Under the pieces are notes generated by a model, which ran no database searches, was not told the origin of the DNA, and saw only the letters and a program-made list of their open reading frames with translations. Both the position numbers and the translations under genes were made by a program. A stretch of DNA of 64,000 bases from Hyphococcus sp. (GTDB lineage Bacteria > Pseudomonadota > Alphaproteobacteria > Caulobacterales > Parvularculaceae), in NCBI GenBank assembly GCA_028281665.1, contig JANQJK010000003.1, positions 1-64,000 on the forward strand, in the 5' to 3' direction. Positions 1 through 8,204 of the stretch are shown piece by piece; the stretch's first letter is position 1; each line of letters begins with the position of its first letter.

Positions 1-1562
1 ATGATCTTCGTACGCATGGTTGCCGGCCGCATCGCCAATATCAGGACAACTGCGCCAAGCGCGCTCGCCAGAAGAAGCTGCGGGTAGAGCCGCATCGGAA
101 CAGCGAGTGCGCCATAGAGCGGAGACAGGGCGTAGGCGCCGATCGCCAGGAGTATGCCGGCGACCGCGCTGCGCAGGAACAGGCTTTTGTGTTCGTGAAA
201 CGCCGCGCGCAGTTCGCTCAATCCGAGGGCGGCGAGAATGGCGATGAACGGCGCGGCGCCGAGATAATACCGCATGTTATACGCCATGCCCCCGTGCCAG
301 CCGCGCATGGCGAAGAACAGAATGACGGCGCTTGCAAAGAGCAACAGGAAGGCGGTTTCACTGGTCTTCCGTCCACGGAAAAACAAAGCGATCGGCGCGA
401 GCGCCAGCGTCATCCACGGCATCGATTGGAGGAGCGCCTTTTTCGGAACGCCCCAGAAATCCCAAAATCCGTGGGCGTCTTTTTCCAGTCCTGGGCGCGG
501 CGGGCCGGCATAGGATTGAATGTCCGCCAGCATCAGCCATGCACCCCGGAACAGGCCGGGAAACAGGGCCCACGCCCCAGCAAGAGCAATCACTGCGCCG
601 CCGGCGAGCACTATATGCGGCGCGCGCCTTGCCGCGCCGACGGCGGCGGCCACGGGGCGCGATGTGACGTCAACGAGAAGCGCCAGCGCGCCGGCCGCGG
701 CGACCGCGAGGATGACGGTGATATGATGACCGATTGTGATGGAGCCGATATCGGCGCCGTAGGTGAACGGATTAAAAACGCCGAACTTGATCTGGTTGAT
801 CCATGCGGCGGTGAGAAGGCCCGGCGCGGCGCCGGCTGCGAGGGCAAGCGTCACGCTTCGCGCTGAGGGTTTTGCAAAAAGGCGCAACCAGAAAAAGGCG
901 GCGACCGCGGCAAGGATGACGTCGACGCGAACGCCGACGCCAAGTCCAAAGATAAGGCCCGCAACGCCGGCGAAAACGAGCGAAGCCCGTCCTTCGCTGC
1001 GCCCGGCGCGCAGCGTCGCATAGGCGCCGGCGACGACAAATGCGAGGGCCAGCATGTGCGGCCAGATTGCAAAAACGTAGCCCGGAAAAATCGACGCCGC
1101 GCCGAGGATCAGAATGCTCGTTCGCGCGATCCATGGATCGTCCGTCAGTATGCGTGCGATCCGGTGGGTCGTCCAAAGACAGAAGACGCCGCACAGCGCA
1201 TTCAGAAAAATGAGACCCTTAACGCCCCCGGCGAGAAAAAACGGCGCGGCGATAACCCCGTAAAGTCCCGGATATTGCGGGATGGCGCGGTCGCCGATGA
1301 TCTGCACAAGGCCGTCGGACTTCGCCATCAGCGGCGCGCCGGCGGGCAGGTTTTGAGGCGTGACGTCAAGGGCGCCGCGCGTCGCCATGGCGTGGGCCAT
1401 GTCGATATAGATTGCCTCATCAACGGAAAAGGCCGCCGGCGGAAAGACAAGGGCGCCGACAAGCGCAAAAAAAGCGCCGATGCCGAGCAACAGCGCGCCG
1501 CGGGGCGCCGCCGTCCCCCGCGCATCCGGCGTAAAACCGCTGTCTGCCTCTGCCTGCGCCAT
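1..1562 (-). CDS. GT-C type membrane glycosyltransferase-like protein, partial (C-terminus beyond window edge)
   Basis: Reading the minus strand from the ATG at 1562 gives about 520 codons without a stop that run off the window edge, so the C-terminus is missing. The product is a polytopic inner-membrane protein with about ten or more hydrophobic segments. Just after the first segment, near residues 42-58, comes an acidic motif (SVDEAIYIDMAHAMATRG), as in the first extracytoplasmic loop of GT39/ArnT-like GT-C glycosyltransferases, where acidic residues help bind the lipid-linked sugar donor. A later loop is rich in W, Y and G (near FFAMRGWHGGMAYNMRYY). The likely role is transfer of a sugar from a polyprenyl carrier to an envelope acceptor, but neither substrate can be named. 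It diverges from ogt. The fold class is fairly secure; the specific function is not. Confidence 0.72.
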   Translation of the reverse strand, partial: MAQAEADSGFTPDARGTAAPRGALLLGIGAFFALVGALVFPPAAFSVDEAIYIDMAHAMATRGALDVTPQNLPAGAPLMAKSDGLVQIIGDRAIPQYPGLYGVIAAPFFLAGGVKGLIFLNALCGVFCLWTTHRIARILTDDPWIARTSILILGAASIFPGYVFAIWPHMLALAFVVAGAYATLRAGRSEGRASLVFAGVAGLIFGLGVGVRVDVILAAVAAFFWLRLFAKPSARSVTLALAAGAAPGLLTAAWINQIKFGVFNPFTYGADIGSITIGHHITVILAVAAAGALALLVDVTSRPVAAAVGAARRAPHIVLAGGAVIALAGAWALFPGLFRGAWLMLADIQSYAGPPRPGLEKDAHGFWDFWGVPKKALLQSMPWMTLALAPIALFFRGRKTSETAFLLLFASAVILFFAMRGWHGGMAYNMRYYLGAAPFIAILAALGLSELRAAFHEHKSLFLRSAVAGILLAIGAYALSPLYGALAVPMRLYPQLLLASALGAVVLILAMRPATMRTKI

Positions 1563-1653
1563 GGCCCGACCATCGGTAGACGCGGTTAATGATTATTGAA
1601 GATCGCGCAAGGATCGGGCGGCGCGCCGCCGCCTTTCGTGATAGACCGGCGCC

Positions 1654-2187
1654 ATGGAGCCGGCTTGCTACACTGTTTTCGTAACGGCGTTCGGCGTCGC
1701 CGGCCTCGCCTGGCGAGGCGCGCGCATTGTCGCCGTCGCGTTTCCGGAGGACGACCGGTCCGCCGTAGAGGAGCATTTGCGCCGCCGGGCGAAGGACGCT
1801 GCCGAAGCAGCGCCGCCGCCTCCCATCGGGAAAGTGCGCGATAACATTGTCGGGCTGTTTGCCGGCGCCCGGCGCGAATTCTCCGGCGTCGAACTCGACG
1901 ATGGAGATTTGCCGGCGTTCGACCGAAGCGTCTGGGCGTTGACCCGCGAAATACCCATCGGCGAGGTGCGAACCTATGGAGACATCGCAAAAGACCTTGG
2001 CGATGTCGCGCTTTCTCAACGGGTCGGTCAGGCGCTGGGCCGCAACCCGTTCCCGGTCATTGTGCCCTGCCATCGGGTCGTCGGCGCCGGGGGCGCCATG
2101 ACCGGCTTTTCCGCCGCCGGCGGGGTTGAAGCAAAACGGCGCCTCCTGAAACTCGAAGGCGCCTTGCCGCCGGACCTGTTCGATTGA
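1654..2187 (+). CDS. ogt: methylated-DNA--protein-cysteine S-methyltransferase
   Basis: A suicide repair enzyme that moves the alkyl group from O6-alkylguanine (and O4-alkylthymine) to its own cysteine. The C-terminal half (about residues 85-175) is the DNA-binding methyltransferase domain: IPIGEVRTYGDIAK (wing helix and Tyr), then the active-site signature VPCHRVV with the acceptor Cys near residue 139, then GFSAAGGVEAKRRLLKLEG. The N-terminal 80 residues are the less conserved ribonuclease-like domain. At 177 aa it has the usual length of stand-alone Ogt/MGMT proteins. There is no Ada metal-binding or AraC domain; those sit in a separate gene at 60273-60854. It stands alone, divergent from the membrane protein upstream. 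Confidence 0.93.
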   Translation: MEPACYTVFVTAFGVAGLAWRGARIVAVAFPEDDRSAVEEHLRRRAKDAAEAAPPPPIGKVRDNIVGLFAGARREFSGVELDDGDLPAFDRSVWALTREIPIGEVRTYGDIAKDLGDVALSQRVGQALGRNPFPVIVPCHRVVGAGGAMTGFSAAGGVEAKRRLLKLEGALPPDLFD

Positions 2188-2285
2188 CGAATTACGCATC
2201 GCCATGTCGCGCTTGCAGATTTGTCGAAGCCCGAAAAAGCGGATAGGCTTTTGGCGCTCTCAGCGTGCAAGGGGAGGACAGGTTT

Positions 2286-2798
2286 ATGTTCCGTTTCACG
2301 ACGCCTTTTCTGGTCGCCGTCGCGGCGATCGGCGCTGTATCCGGCGCGCTGGCCGGTCCGATCGTTCGCGGCGCCTCGTTCTTTGAAACGCTCCCCATTG
2401 AAGGCGTCAGCCTTTCCACGCCGCCGAGGGAAGCGTTCGATATTCTGCGTGCAGATGGATATACGGCCGGCGAAGTCACGCGCTATGAAGACTGGACCGA
2501 AGGATCGCTAAACCTTGTGCGCGGCGTATTTGGCGGGCCGGAAGGCCAGTCCTCGATCACCCTCGGCCGCGCTGACGGCCGCCTTGTGCTGATTTCTCAA
2601 TCGCTCAATCGGCGCGGCATCGATGCGGCCGACGAGACGGACTGCCGAATGAACAGCGCGGGCACAAGCGGCGCCTGCGCGGCGCGCGACGCGGAGGAGC
2701 CCGCCGCGGCAACGATGAAGTTCACGATGACGGCGCAATCCATGATGATCCTGCGCTCCGTCTCACGGCCCAAGGACCTCAAAAAGACGTTGGAGTGA
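2286..2798 (+). CDS. exported protein of unknown function
   Basis: A 170-aa product begins at the ATG at 2286, preceded by a good ribosome-binding site (GGGAGGAC). Residues 1-23 form a Sec signal peptide (MFRFTTPF, hydrophobic core, GALAG cleavage region). The mature part has a short segment around PREAFDILRADGYTAGEV and then alternating polar strands, with one likely disulfide pair (DCRMN...GACAA). I recognise no family. It probably acts in the periplasm. The following sequence is non-coding and carries a transposase remnant, so it looks monocistronic. Confidence 0.68.
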   Translation: MFRFTTPFLVAVAAIGAVSGALAGPIVRGASFFETLPIEGVSLSTPPREAFDILRADGYTAGEVTRYEDWTEGSLNLVRGVFGGPEGQSSITLGRADGRLVLISQSLNRRGIDAADETDCRMNSAGTSGACAARDAEEPAAATMKFTMTAQSMMILRSVSRPKDLKKTLE

Positions 2799-3228
2799 AA
2801 GATGGGGTGTGCCTCCGCCGGAGCTGTTTGATTGGGGCGGGTATTCATTAAATTCCGCCGTCCACTTGAGTAAGTATCCTTCGCTGAAAGTGGACGTTCG
2901 CAGAGAAATTTCCTTCCTGGTTCACTCGGTCTGAGTTTTGCGATGTCGGACGCTGCTTCTCTGCGAGTGCGGGCGCCCGAAGGCTTTACGCCTGCTTGTA
3001 TGCAGGCGGCGCCCGCGCTGCCAAAGCCTGTATTTTGATTGAGACCGCGAAGCTCGGCGGTCTTGACGTGCGAGTTCAATTACGCACAACCTTCGGTCGT
3101 ATTGCCGCGCATCCGATCAACGAAATTGACGAATTGCTTCATTACAATATCGCGCTAAACTCATTGAAGTAAGGCGCATCGAGCGCTTACTGATGAATAC
3201 TACGGGGCATGGCAGAGGGGATCAATCA
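2799..3228. other. intergenic stretch with an insertion-sequence scar
   Basis: No intact gene is visible in about 430 bases. The left part carries a short inverted repeat (GTCCACTT at 2859-2866 and AAGTGGAC further right). The right part holds the 3' end of an IS66-type transposase frame (listed separately). GC content falls here and in the two small genes that follow, unlike the GC-rich neighbours. Confidence 0.55.
2996..3172 (+). pseudogene. IS66-family transposase C-terminal remnant
   Basis: One open frame of 58 codons ends in TAA at 3172. Its translation matches what I know of the IS66 transposase tail: an LYAGGARAA segment (family: LFAGSDGGA), then LIETAKLGGLD (family: LIETAKLNGVD), then HPINEIDELL (family: H..NRLDELLPW). 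No start codon and no upstream catalytic region precede it, and the usual final PW motif is changed. It is therefore a decayed fragment, not a functional element. IS66 terminal inverted repeats were not identified. Confidence 0.75.
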
Positions 3229-3339
3229 ATGAGATATGCAACATTGCTGGTTGGTGTAGCGGTGGTCGCATGCGAGTCTGGAACGCATCTGACCAATTCT
3301 GGCATGGATTGTTGTAATACTGGAGGACGGAATGACTAA
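3229..3339 (+). CDS. small putative lipoprotein (36 aa)
   Basis: ATG at 3229 follows a purine-rich Shine-Dalgarno (GAGGGG, about 9 nt upstream). The peptide is MRYATLLVGVAVVACES and so on: a short positive N-terminus, a hydrophobic stretch and a lipobox-like VVAC with Cys 15, then a 22-residue tail containing a CC pair. The stop codon overlaps the start of the next gene by 8 nt, which suggests translational coupling. It may be an entericidin-like small lipoprotein or just a coupled leader. I recognise no family. Confidence 0.5.
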   Translation: MRYATLLVGVAVVACESGTHLTNSGMDCCNTGGRND

Positions 3340-3730
3340 GCGCTTTAAGTTGACCATAATCGCAACGCTTGCAGTTTCGACGATTCTTACAAATGCATGT
3401 GCGTCAGACTTGGAAAATCGATCCGCAGTCAGCCAAAATACAACATTCGAGCAAAGTCAAAGATGCTTTGGAAGATGGTTGAGAGAGAACGAAGGCATCA
3501 ACCGTTTCTACGAATCCATCTTTAAAGACGCTATGGAGTCATCAACCACTATGGAAGAATACCAAGTAAAGTGGAAATGTATAAATGACGCCTTCGAGTA
3601 CGAAGCGGATACAGCCAGAGCGCAGTTAGATTTCTGTCGAGAGAATCAAGGAATATGGCCTGCGAAGGAAGAAATTCTTGCTGGCTTCCGTGTGCCGCTT
3701 CGCGAGGAAATTGAAGCATGCTGGCAGTGA
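3332..3730 (+). CDS. exported small protein of unknown function
   Basis: A 132-aa product whose first 24 or so residues are a signal sequence (MTKRFKLTIIATLAVSTILT, then NACAS). A weak lipobox-like TNAC could make it a lipoprotein. The mature part is highly charged and probably alpha-helical, with Cys residues in SQRCFGRW, KWKCINDAF, DFCREN and EACWQ that could form two disulfides. Base composition is clearly less GC-rich than the neighbours and it follows an IS66 remnant, which suggests acquisition by transfer. It overlaps the 36-aa lipoprotein gene. I do not recognise the family. Confidence 0.6.
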   Translation: MTKRFKLTIIATLAVSTILTNACASDLENRSAVSQNTTFEQSQRCFGRWLRENEGINRFYESIFKDAMESSTTMEEYQVKWKCINDAFEYEADTARAQLDFCRENQGIWPAKEEILAGFRVPLREEIEACWQ

Positions 3731-3920
3731 CTCACCGCGACAATTGATCTAAATCACAAGTGGAAGACAGCAGAATTAGTGTCTCTGACTTCAATCTGCC
3801 TGGCTTGGCGGAGAGGGTCATGACCTCCCGCTCAACTTATCATGTCTCTCACAGGCTGATCTAATTTACGTGTCTTAGAAGCAGCCGGCGTCAACGTCCG
3901 CGTCAGCCCAACAGCGCTCG

Positions 3921-4826
3921 CTACCCCCACGGGCCCTTTCGTCCGCCGGACGCCGGGACCGACCCGAACGACGTTGCGCCGCCGCTCGTCATCGCCATCA
4001 GCTTGTCGATACGGTTTTGCGTTGCCGGGTGGGTTGAGAAAAGATTGTCGCGCCCGCGCCCGGAGAGCGGGTTGATAATCATGAGCTGGCCGGTTTCCGG
4101 ATGACGTTCGGCCGTCTCGTTCGGAATTCGCGCGGCGCCGTTTGAAATTTTCGCCAGCGCCGATGCGAGCCATTCGGGATGGCCGCAGATTTCCGCGCCC
4201 ATCCTGTCGGCTTCATATTCGCGCCCGCGGCTGATCGCCATCTGCACAAGCGCCGCCGCCATGGGCGCCAGGATCATGATCGCCAGCGCGCCGATAATGC
4301 CGCCGCCATTGCGGTTGCCGCCGAAAAAGAGGGCGAAGTTCGCCAGCATGGTGATGGCGCCGGCGATGGTCGCCGTGATCGTCATGGTCAGCGTATCGCG
4401 GTTTTTCACATGGGCCAGTTCATGGGCCATGACGCCGGCCACTTCCTGCTCGTTCAGCATACGGAGAAGGCCCGTGGTCGCGGCGACCGCCGCGTTTTCC
4501 GGGTTGCGCCCGGTTGCAAACGCGTTCGGCTGGTCATTTTCCATGACGTAGATTTTCGGAACCGGCATGTTCGCATTATGCGCCAGCGACTGCACCATTT
4601 TCGCGTAGCGGCGGATGGCGCCCGATGAATGGTTTTCGTCGACCTCCTGGGCTTTGTACATGCGCAGGACCATCTTGTCGGAGTTCCAGTAGGCGAAGAG
4701 GTTCGTTCCCGCCGCGAAGAGAAACGCGATGATCATGCCGGCGCCGCCGCCAAGCAGGTAGCCGACGCCCATAAAAAGCGCCGTCAGGGCCGCAAGCAGC
4801 ATGGCCGTCCGAACAGAGTTAAGCAT
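3921..4826 (-). CDS. htpX: membrane zinc metalloprotease HtpX
   Basis: An inner-membrane M48B protease that degrades misfolded membrane proteins. The 301-aa length is typical. Two N-terminal membrane segments (about residues 8-45) precede the cytosolic catalytic region. The HEXXH zinc motif is HELAH at residues 135-139, and the third ligand is the Glu in [10 protein letters not shown], about 75 residues later. The [12 protein letters not shown] motif typical of HtpX is present, with two further hydrophobic segments between zinc motifs. The C-terminal [13 protein letters not shown] block is also family-typical. It is divergent from the SDHAF4-like gene with a short shared upstream region. Confidence 0.96.
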   Translation of the reverse strand: MLNSVRTAMLLAALTALFMGVGYLLGGGAGMIIAFLFAAGTNLFAYWNSDKMVLRMYKAQEVDENHSSGAIRRYAKMVQSLAHNANMPVPKIYVMENDQPNAFATGRNPENAAVAATTGLLRMLNEQEVAGVMAHELAHVKNRDTLTMTITATIAGAITMLANFALFFGGNRNGGGIIGALAIMILAPMAAALVQMAISRGREYEADRMGAEICGHPEWLASALAKISNGAARIPNETAERHPETGQLMIINPLSGRGRDNLFSTHPATQNRIDKLMAMTSGGATSFGSVPASGGRKGPWG

Positions 4827-4888
4827 CCTTGGTCCTTTTGCCGTTCCGAACTAGCGCCTATATGTGTGCGACAAGGAACTGCTTCAAT

Positions 4889-5095
4889 ATGACCGCAACC
4901 CCGAAAACGACGCCCGATGGCGCGGCCCCCGGCAAGGACCTGAGCCCGGCGGCCCGGCGCGCCCTTGAAGAGGCCGCCGCCCGGCGCAAATCCGCCGGCG
5001 GGGCCGAGCGCCCCCCGGAGCTGGGCGGACCGAAGGGCGAGGAGCCGACCCGTTTCGGCGACTGGGAGCGGGGCGGCCGCGCCGTGGATTTTTGA
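4889..5095 (+). CDS. DUF1674 / SDHAF4-like succinate dehydrogenase assembly factor
   Basis: A 68-aa protein whose C-terminal 22 residues (GPKGEEPTRFGDWERGG, ending AVDF) are the DUF1674 signature, shared with mitochondrial SDHAF4, which binds the flavinylated SdhA subunit and aids complex II assembly. The N-terminal half is low-complexity and Ala/Pro/Lys-rich. I chose the ATG at 4889 because the upstream in-frame extension lies in the htpX promoter region and shows no conserved character. The family is certain from the motif; a role in assembling succinate dehydrogenase is inferred by homology. Confidence 0.88.
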   Translation: MTATPKTTPDGAAPGKDLSPAARRALEEAAARRKSAGGAERPPELGGPKGEEPTRFGDWERGGRAVDF

Positions 5096-5106
5096 GGGGC
5101 GGCCTG

Positions 5107-5439
5107 TCAGTCCTCGACGAATGATTTCAGGCGACCGAGCGCGCCGTCCCATTGCGTCGACACTGTGTCGAGCAGGCGCCGGGCGTCACTGAGACCTTCC
5201 CGGCGCAGAACAAAGCGTTTTTCGCGCCCATGCCGCTCGCCATGGACAAGGCCCGCCGCCGCCAGCGTCTCAAGATGTTTTGTCACCGCCTGACGCGTGA
5301 CCGCGGCGCCTTCTGAGAGTTCTTTTATCGACCGCGCCCGCCCGTCGCCCAGCGCCCCGAACAGGGCAAGCCGCGTCGGATCGCCAAGGGCGGCGAAGAC
5401 CGGCGCCGCAGCGGCGGTGTTTCCCTCAGCCTTCGGCAT
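5107..5439 (-). CDS. ArsR-family transcriptional regulator
   Basis: A 110-aa winged-helix repressor. Near the N-terminus is the family phrase ALGDPTRLALFGALGDG, followed by the recognition helix VTRQAVTKHLETLAAAGLV and a basic wing (HGREKRF). No metal-binding cysteine box (ELCVCDL type) is present, so it is not a classical metal sensor. The ATG at 5439 overlaps the end of the SRPBCC gene by 14 nt, indicating a co-transcribed, coupled pair. In this arrangement, common in Alphaproteobacteria, the regulator usually controls its own operon. Confidence 0.88.
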   Translation of the reverse strand: MPKAEGNTAAAAPVFAALGDPTRLALFGALGDGRARSIKELSEGAAVTRQAVTKHLETLAAAGLVHGERHGREKRFVLRREGLSDARRLLDTVSTQWDGALGRLKSFVED

Positions 5440-5872
5440 ATTTTTTGACGTTTTCAATCTGCTCCGACCAGCCGCCTTCATTGCGCAGAAACGCTTCTTC
5501 GCGAATGTCAGGGGGAAGTTTTGAAAACCCGGACTCGATAATCGTCAACCGCGTTCCTTCCCCTGACGGCTCAAGAATAAACTCGCACAGTGTTTCCGGC
5601 TCGCCCGTATAATCCTTATCCGGATCAATTGCATGAGTGACCCAGCTGAACGCAATGCGCCGTTCGGGCTCAATGGAGACAACCGTCCCCTCCCATTTCA
5701 GATGCTCATAGCCGGGGACCGTCATCTGGCCGGTTGTTCTGCCGCCGGCGGCGAAAGGCTGGTCGAGCCGCACCTGAAACCACTCGCCGAACTGCCTGTA
5801 GTCGGAAATCGCCGACCACACGCGGGAAACCGGCGCTGCAATCTCTATGGATTTTTCAATGCGATCTTGCAT
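5426..5872 (-). CDS. SRPBCC (AHSA1-like) domain protein
   Basis: A 148-aa single-domain START/Bet v1-like protein with a hydrophobic ligand pocket. Markers are IEIAAPVSRVWSAISDYRQFGEWF at the N-terminus (split here: IEIAAPVSRVWSAIS then DYRQFGEWF), EPERRIAFSW in the middle, and TRLTIIESGFSKLP near the C-terminal helix. The ATG at 5872 is chosen because a very strong Shine-Dalgarno (AGGGGGGG) sits 8 nt upstream. It is first in an operon with the overlapping ArsR gene. Ligand and process are unknown; members are often stress- or effector-linked. Confidence 0.87.
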   Translation of the reverse strand: MQDRIEKSIEIAAPVSRVWSAISDYRQFGEWFQVRLDQPFAAGGRTTGQMTVPGYEHLKWEGTVVSIEPERRIAFSWVTHAIDPDKDYTGEPETLCEFILEPSGEGTRLTIIESGFSKLPPDIREEAFLRNEGGWSEQIENVKKYAEG

Positions 5873-5992
5873 ATGCAACCCCCCCTGTTGCGTGTTTGAT
5901 ATCCTGCGCCCGGCCAAAATGCAATCATTTTATTGCATGATTGCGCGGCGCGGATATTGCGAATAGGCGGAATAATCACTACTTATGGTTGC

Positions 5993-6430
5993 ATGTGGGG
6001 TAACGCTCTCCTTGGTTCCGTATTCGCCGTCGCCGCGGCTTTTGCGCCCGCCTGGGCGCCCGCCTGGGCGGGCGGCTTTGTGGGCCCCGCGCGCGGCGTC
6101 GTCGAACGGGTCATTGACGGCGATACGGTGAAGGTGCGCGTCGGCGTCTGGATCGATCAGGAACTGCTCGTTTCGGTGCGCGTCGCCGGGATCGACGCGC
6201 CGGAGATCTTTCGCCCGAAATGCGAAGCGGAGCGACAGCGCGCCCTTGCCGCAAAACGTTTCACCGAGGAGTTTCTCGGCGACGCCGACGTAACCCTCGT
6301 CAACATTGGACGCGATAAATATGCCGGCCGCGTCGTGGCGCGTATTGAAGCGGACGGCCGGGACCTCGGCGCAGCAATGGTCGCCAGAGGTCTCGCCGTC
6401 GAAGACGCCCGCGGCGCGTGGTGTCCCTGA
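5993..6430 (+). CDS. secreted thermonuclease-family (SNase) nuclease
   Basis: A 145-aa protein with a signal peptide followed by one staphylococcal-nuclease OB-fold domain. The expected catalytic pieces are present: VIDGDTVKVRV (calcium-binding Asp), VRVAGIDAPE (Arg, Asp and Glu of the active site) and DKYAGRVVARI (second catalytic Arg). It should cleave DNA or RNA in the periplasm or outside the cell, calcium-dependently. An in-frame start at 5933 is possible, but the ATG at 5993 begins directly with the signal peptide. Two Cys (PKCEAE and AWCP) may form a disulfide. Confidence 0.88.
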   Translation: MWGNALLGSVFAVAAAFAPAWAPAWAGGFVGPARGVVERVIDGDTVKVRVGVWIDQELLVSVRVAGIDAPEIFRPKCEAERQRALAAKRFTEEFLGDADVTLVNIGRDKYAGRVVARIEADGRDLGAAMVARGLAVEDARGAWCP

Positions 6431-6600
6431 GGGCTAGGCGACCGCCTCAAAGAACCATTCAATCCATTCCAAAGACCATGCCACGCGTCGCGCACGATCA
6501 ATCCGGCCATCAATAGAAGAATCGCGATGCCGGCAATGCGGACAAAGAGTTCGAGAAAGAGCATTGCCGTTACTATGAACGACGTCGTCTCAAATGACAT
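6157..6600 (-). CDS. doubtful small membrane protein with an antisense-overlapping tail
   Basis: From the ATG at 6600, 25 nt downstream of the preceding minus-strand gene, the first 55 or so residues form a strongly hydrophobic helix-rich segment (FLELFVRIAGIAILLLMAGL). They lie wholly in otherwise empty DNA. The remaining 90 residues run antisense through the nuclease gene and look like a composition artefact. The start region contains a tandem 10-bp repeat (CTCTTATCCG twice at 6601-6620 on the plus strand). It may be a genuine small membrane protein that lost its proper stop, or a chance frame. Confidence 0.3.
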   Translation of the reverse strand: MSFETTSFIVTAMLFLELFVRIAGIAILLLMAGLIVRDAWHGLWNGLNGSLRRSPSPQGHHAPRASSTARPLATIAAPRSRPSASIRATTRPAYLSRPMLTRVTSASPRNSSVKRFAARARCRSASHFGRKISGASIPATRTETSSS

Positions 6601-6624
6601 CTCTTATCCGCTCTTATCCGCGCC

Positions 6625-7956
6625 CTAGCGGTAGAACACCGTTTCGTTTCTGGTGAACGACCATGGCTCGTCGAGATCGATGCACCGCATGACGTCGCCG
6701 CGCGCTTCGATGCTGAGCAGCGCCGGTCCGTCGTCGGGCGTGTCCCGCTTTACGAGGACAACGCCGTTAATCAGCGGGCCGACAAAGTTCGTGCGCAGGC
6801 GTTCGTAGCAATAGGTCTCTCCGTCGCGCACATCGTCGAAACTCGTATTGATCCGCCCGTCGCCTTTCTCGAAGGAAAGAAAATCCTTCGCCGCATCCGC
6901 CGCTTCGCCATCCATCATCGGCGGCAGGGCGACAAGCGACGGCGTCAGCGAGGCGAGCCGGCCGTGCAGCGCAAAGATCAGGCGGTCGGGATCGACGGCG
7001 TCAGGGCTCAAAGCGACGGCGCTGACTTTCGACGCCGCGGCGTTATGGGCCGCATCGGTGAACCAGACGCCGCGCGCCGCCCCCGGCGCATCGGCGACCG
7101 CGGCCCGGCACGCATCGGCGCCGCGGGCCCGGCGAATGCCCCAGCTGTCGCCGAGGAGCGCCGTCCAGTCTTCCTTGAGGGTTTGCGGCAGGTAATCGAG
7201 GGCGCATCGCGCCTTCGCAATCGGCGGCGTAATGGCGGCGATGAGGTCCGGCGCGGCGCCGAGCGCCGCGGCGCGCGGGAACGGGTCCGCCGTATAGCGT
7301 TCCGGCGCCTCAAGCAGGGCCGGCGTCGCGGCGAGGTCGTGGAGGGCGACGTCAAATCCGTCGGCCTCGCCGATGATGTCGCCCGTCTGTACACGGATAT
7401 TCGTTTCAATCGCCAGATGGTCCGGCCCGCCAAGCTCGGTAAAGGCGCGCAGGCCGCCGGCTTCGCGCAGCAACTCATCGCTGATGGCGTCAATGCGTCC
7501 GTAATAGAACGAAACGGTATCGCAGGACCGGAAGTGAACGGTCCAGGAATGAACATATGAGCGGCCCTCGTCGTCGCGATCCACATGGCGTTCGATCGCG
7601 GTGATGTCCGCGCGCGTGGGCGCCAGGACTTTTGTCGTGCGCCGCTGAAAGGCGGTTTCGCCAGACCGCATGTTGATGCGGATATAGGGCGCCGGCAACG
7701 TTTCGCCGGGCGCGGTGACGCCGCCGAGGGGCGACACCGAAAGAACATCGTCAATGGAAGCGAAAGGGCCGTTGAACGCCGGTTCGCCAATGGCGCATGG
7801 GCGTTCGGCGGCCGGGGTCTTTTCCATGGAAGCAGCGGCGAGGCTCGCCCGTTCAATAGCCTCGCGTCCGGCGTCCGGGCGCAGGATCGCGCCGATGAGA
7901 AGCGCAGCGGCGAACAGGACCGCGGCGAGCCGCGTATAATATCCCGAACCTGACAT
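6625..7956 (-). CDS. exported protein with a degenerate M23-like (duplicated hybrid motif) region
   Basis: A 443-aa product. Residues 6-25 form a signal peptide or membrane anchor. From about residue 90 to 220 the order of motifs resembles M23/lipoyl-like hybrid-motif proteins: PYIRINMRSG, a strand-rich stretch, WTVHFRSCDTVSFYYGRID, then TGDIIGEADGFDVALHD. The zinc-binding HxxxD and HxH residues of active M23 peptidases are absent, so peptidase activity is unlikely. The C-terminal half has a repeated theme of Cys-containing strands (KARCALDYL, DACRAAVAD, ETYCYERL, DVMRCIDLD). Fold assignment is an inference; function is unknown. Confidence 0.62.
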   Translation of the reverse strand: MSGSGYYTRLAAVLFAAALLIGAILRPDAGREAIERASLAAASMEKTPAAERPCAIGEPAFNGPFASIDDVLSVSPLGGVTAPGETLPAPYIRINMRSGETAFQRRTTKVLAPTRADITAIERHVDRDDEGRSYVHSWTVHFRSCDTVSFYYGRIDAISDELLREAGGLRAFTELGGPDHLAIETNIRVQTGDIIGEADGFDVALHDLAATPALLEAPERYTADPFPRAAALGAAPDLIAAITPPIAKARCALDYLPQTLKEDWTALLGDSWGIRRARGADACRAAVADAPGAARGVWFTDAAHNAAASKVSAVALSPDAVDPDRLIFALHGRLASLTPSLVALPPMMDGEAADAAKDFLSFEKGDGRINTSFDDVRDGETYCYERLRTNFVGPLINGVVLVKRDTPDDGPALLSIEARGDVMRCIDLDEPWSFTRNETVFYR

Positions 7957-8204
7957 GTGTTTCCCCGTACCCCCGTCTTACAATACGCGCCCGCACAAGC
8001 GACCCGCAACAGGCCCCCCGACCCGCCTGCGGCCCATGGAGAATCCGCGCCCCGGGCCGGGGAGTCAAGCGGCCGGGCGGCCGGGCGGCCCCGAGATCGC
8101 ACGGGCGCTCGACATCGCCGGTTTTCTTTGGTTAACGATCCTCAATCGCCGGCGCTTGTTCCGGGCAATACGGCGCGAGGGAAGCTCATTCGGAGACTCC
8201 GATA

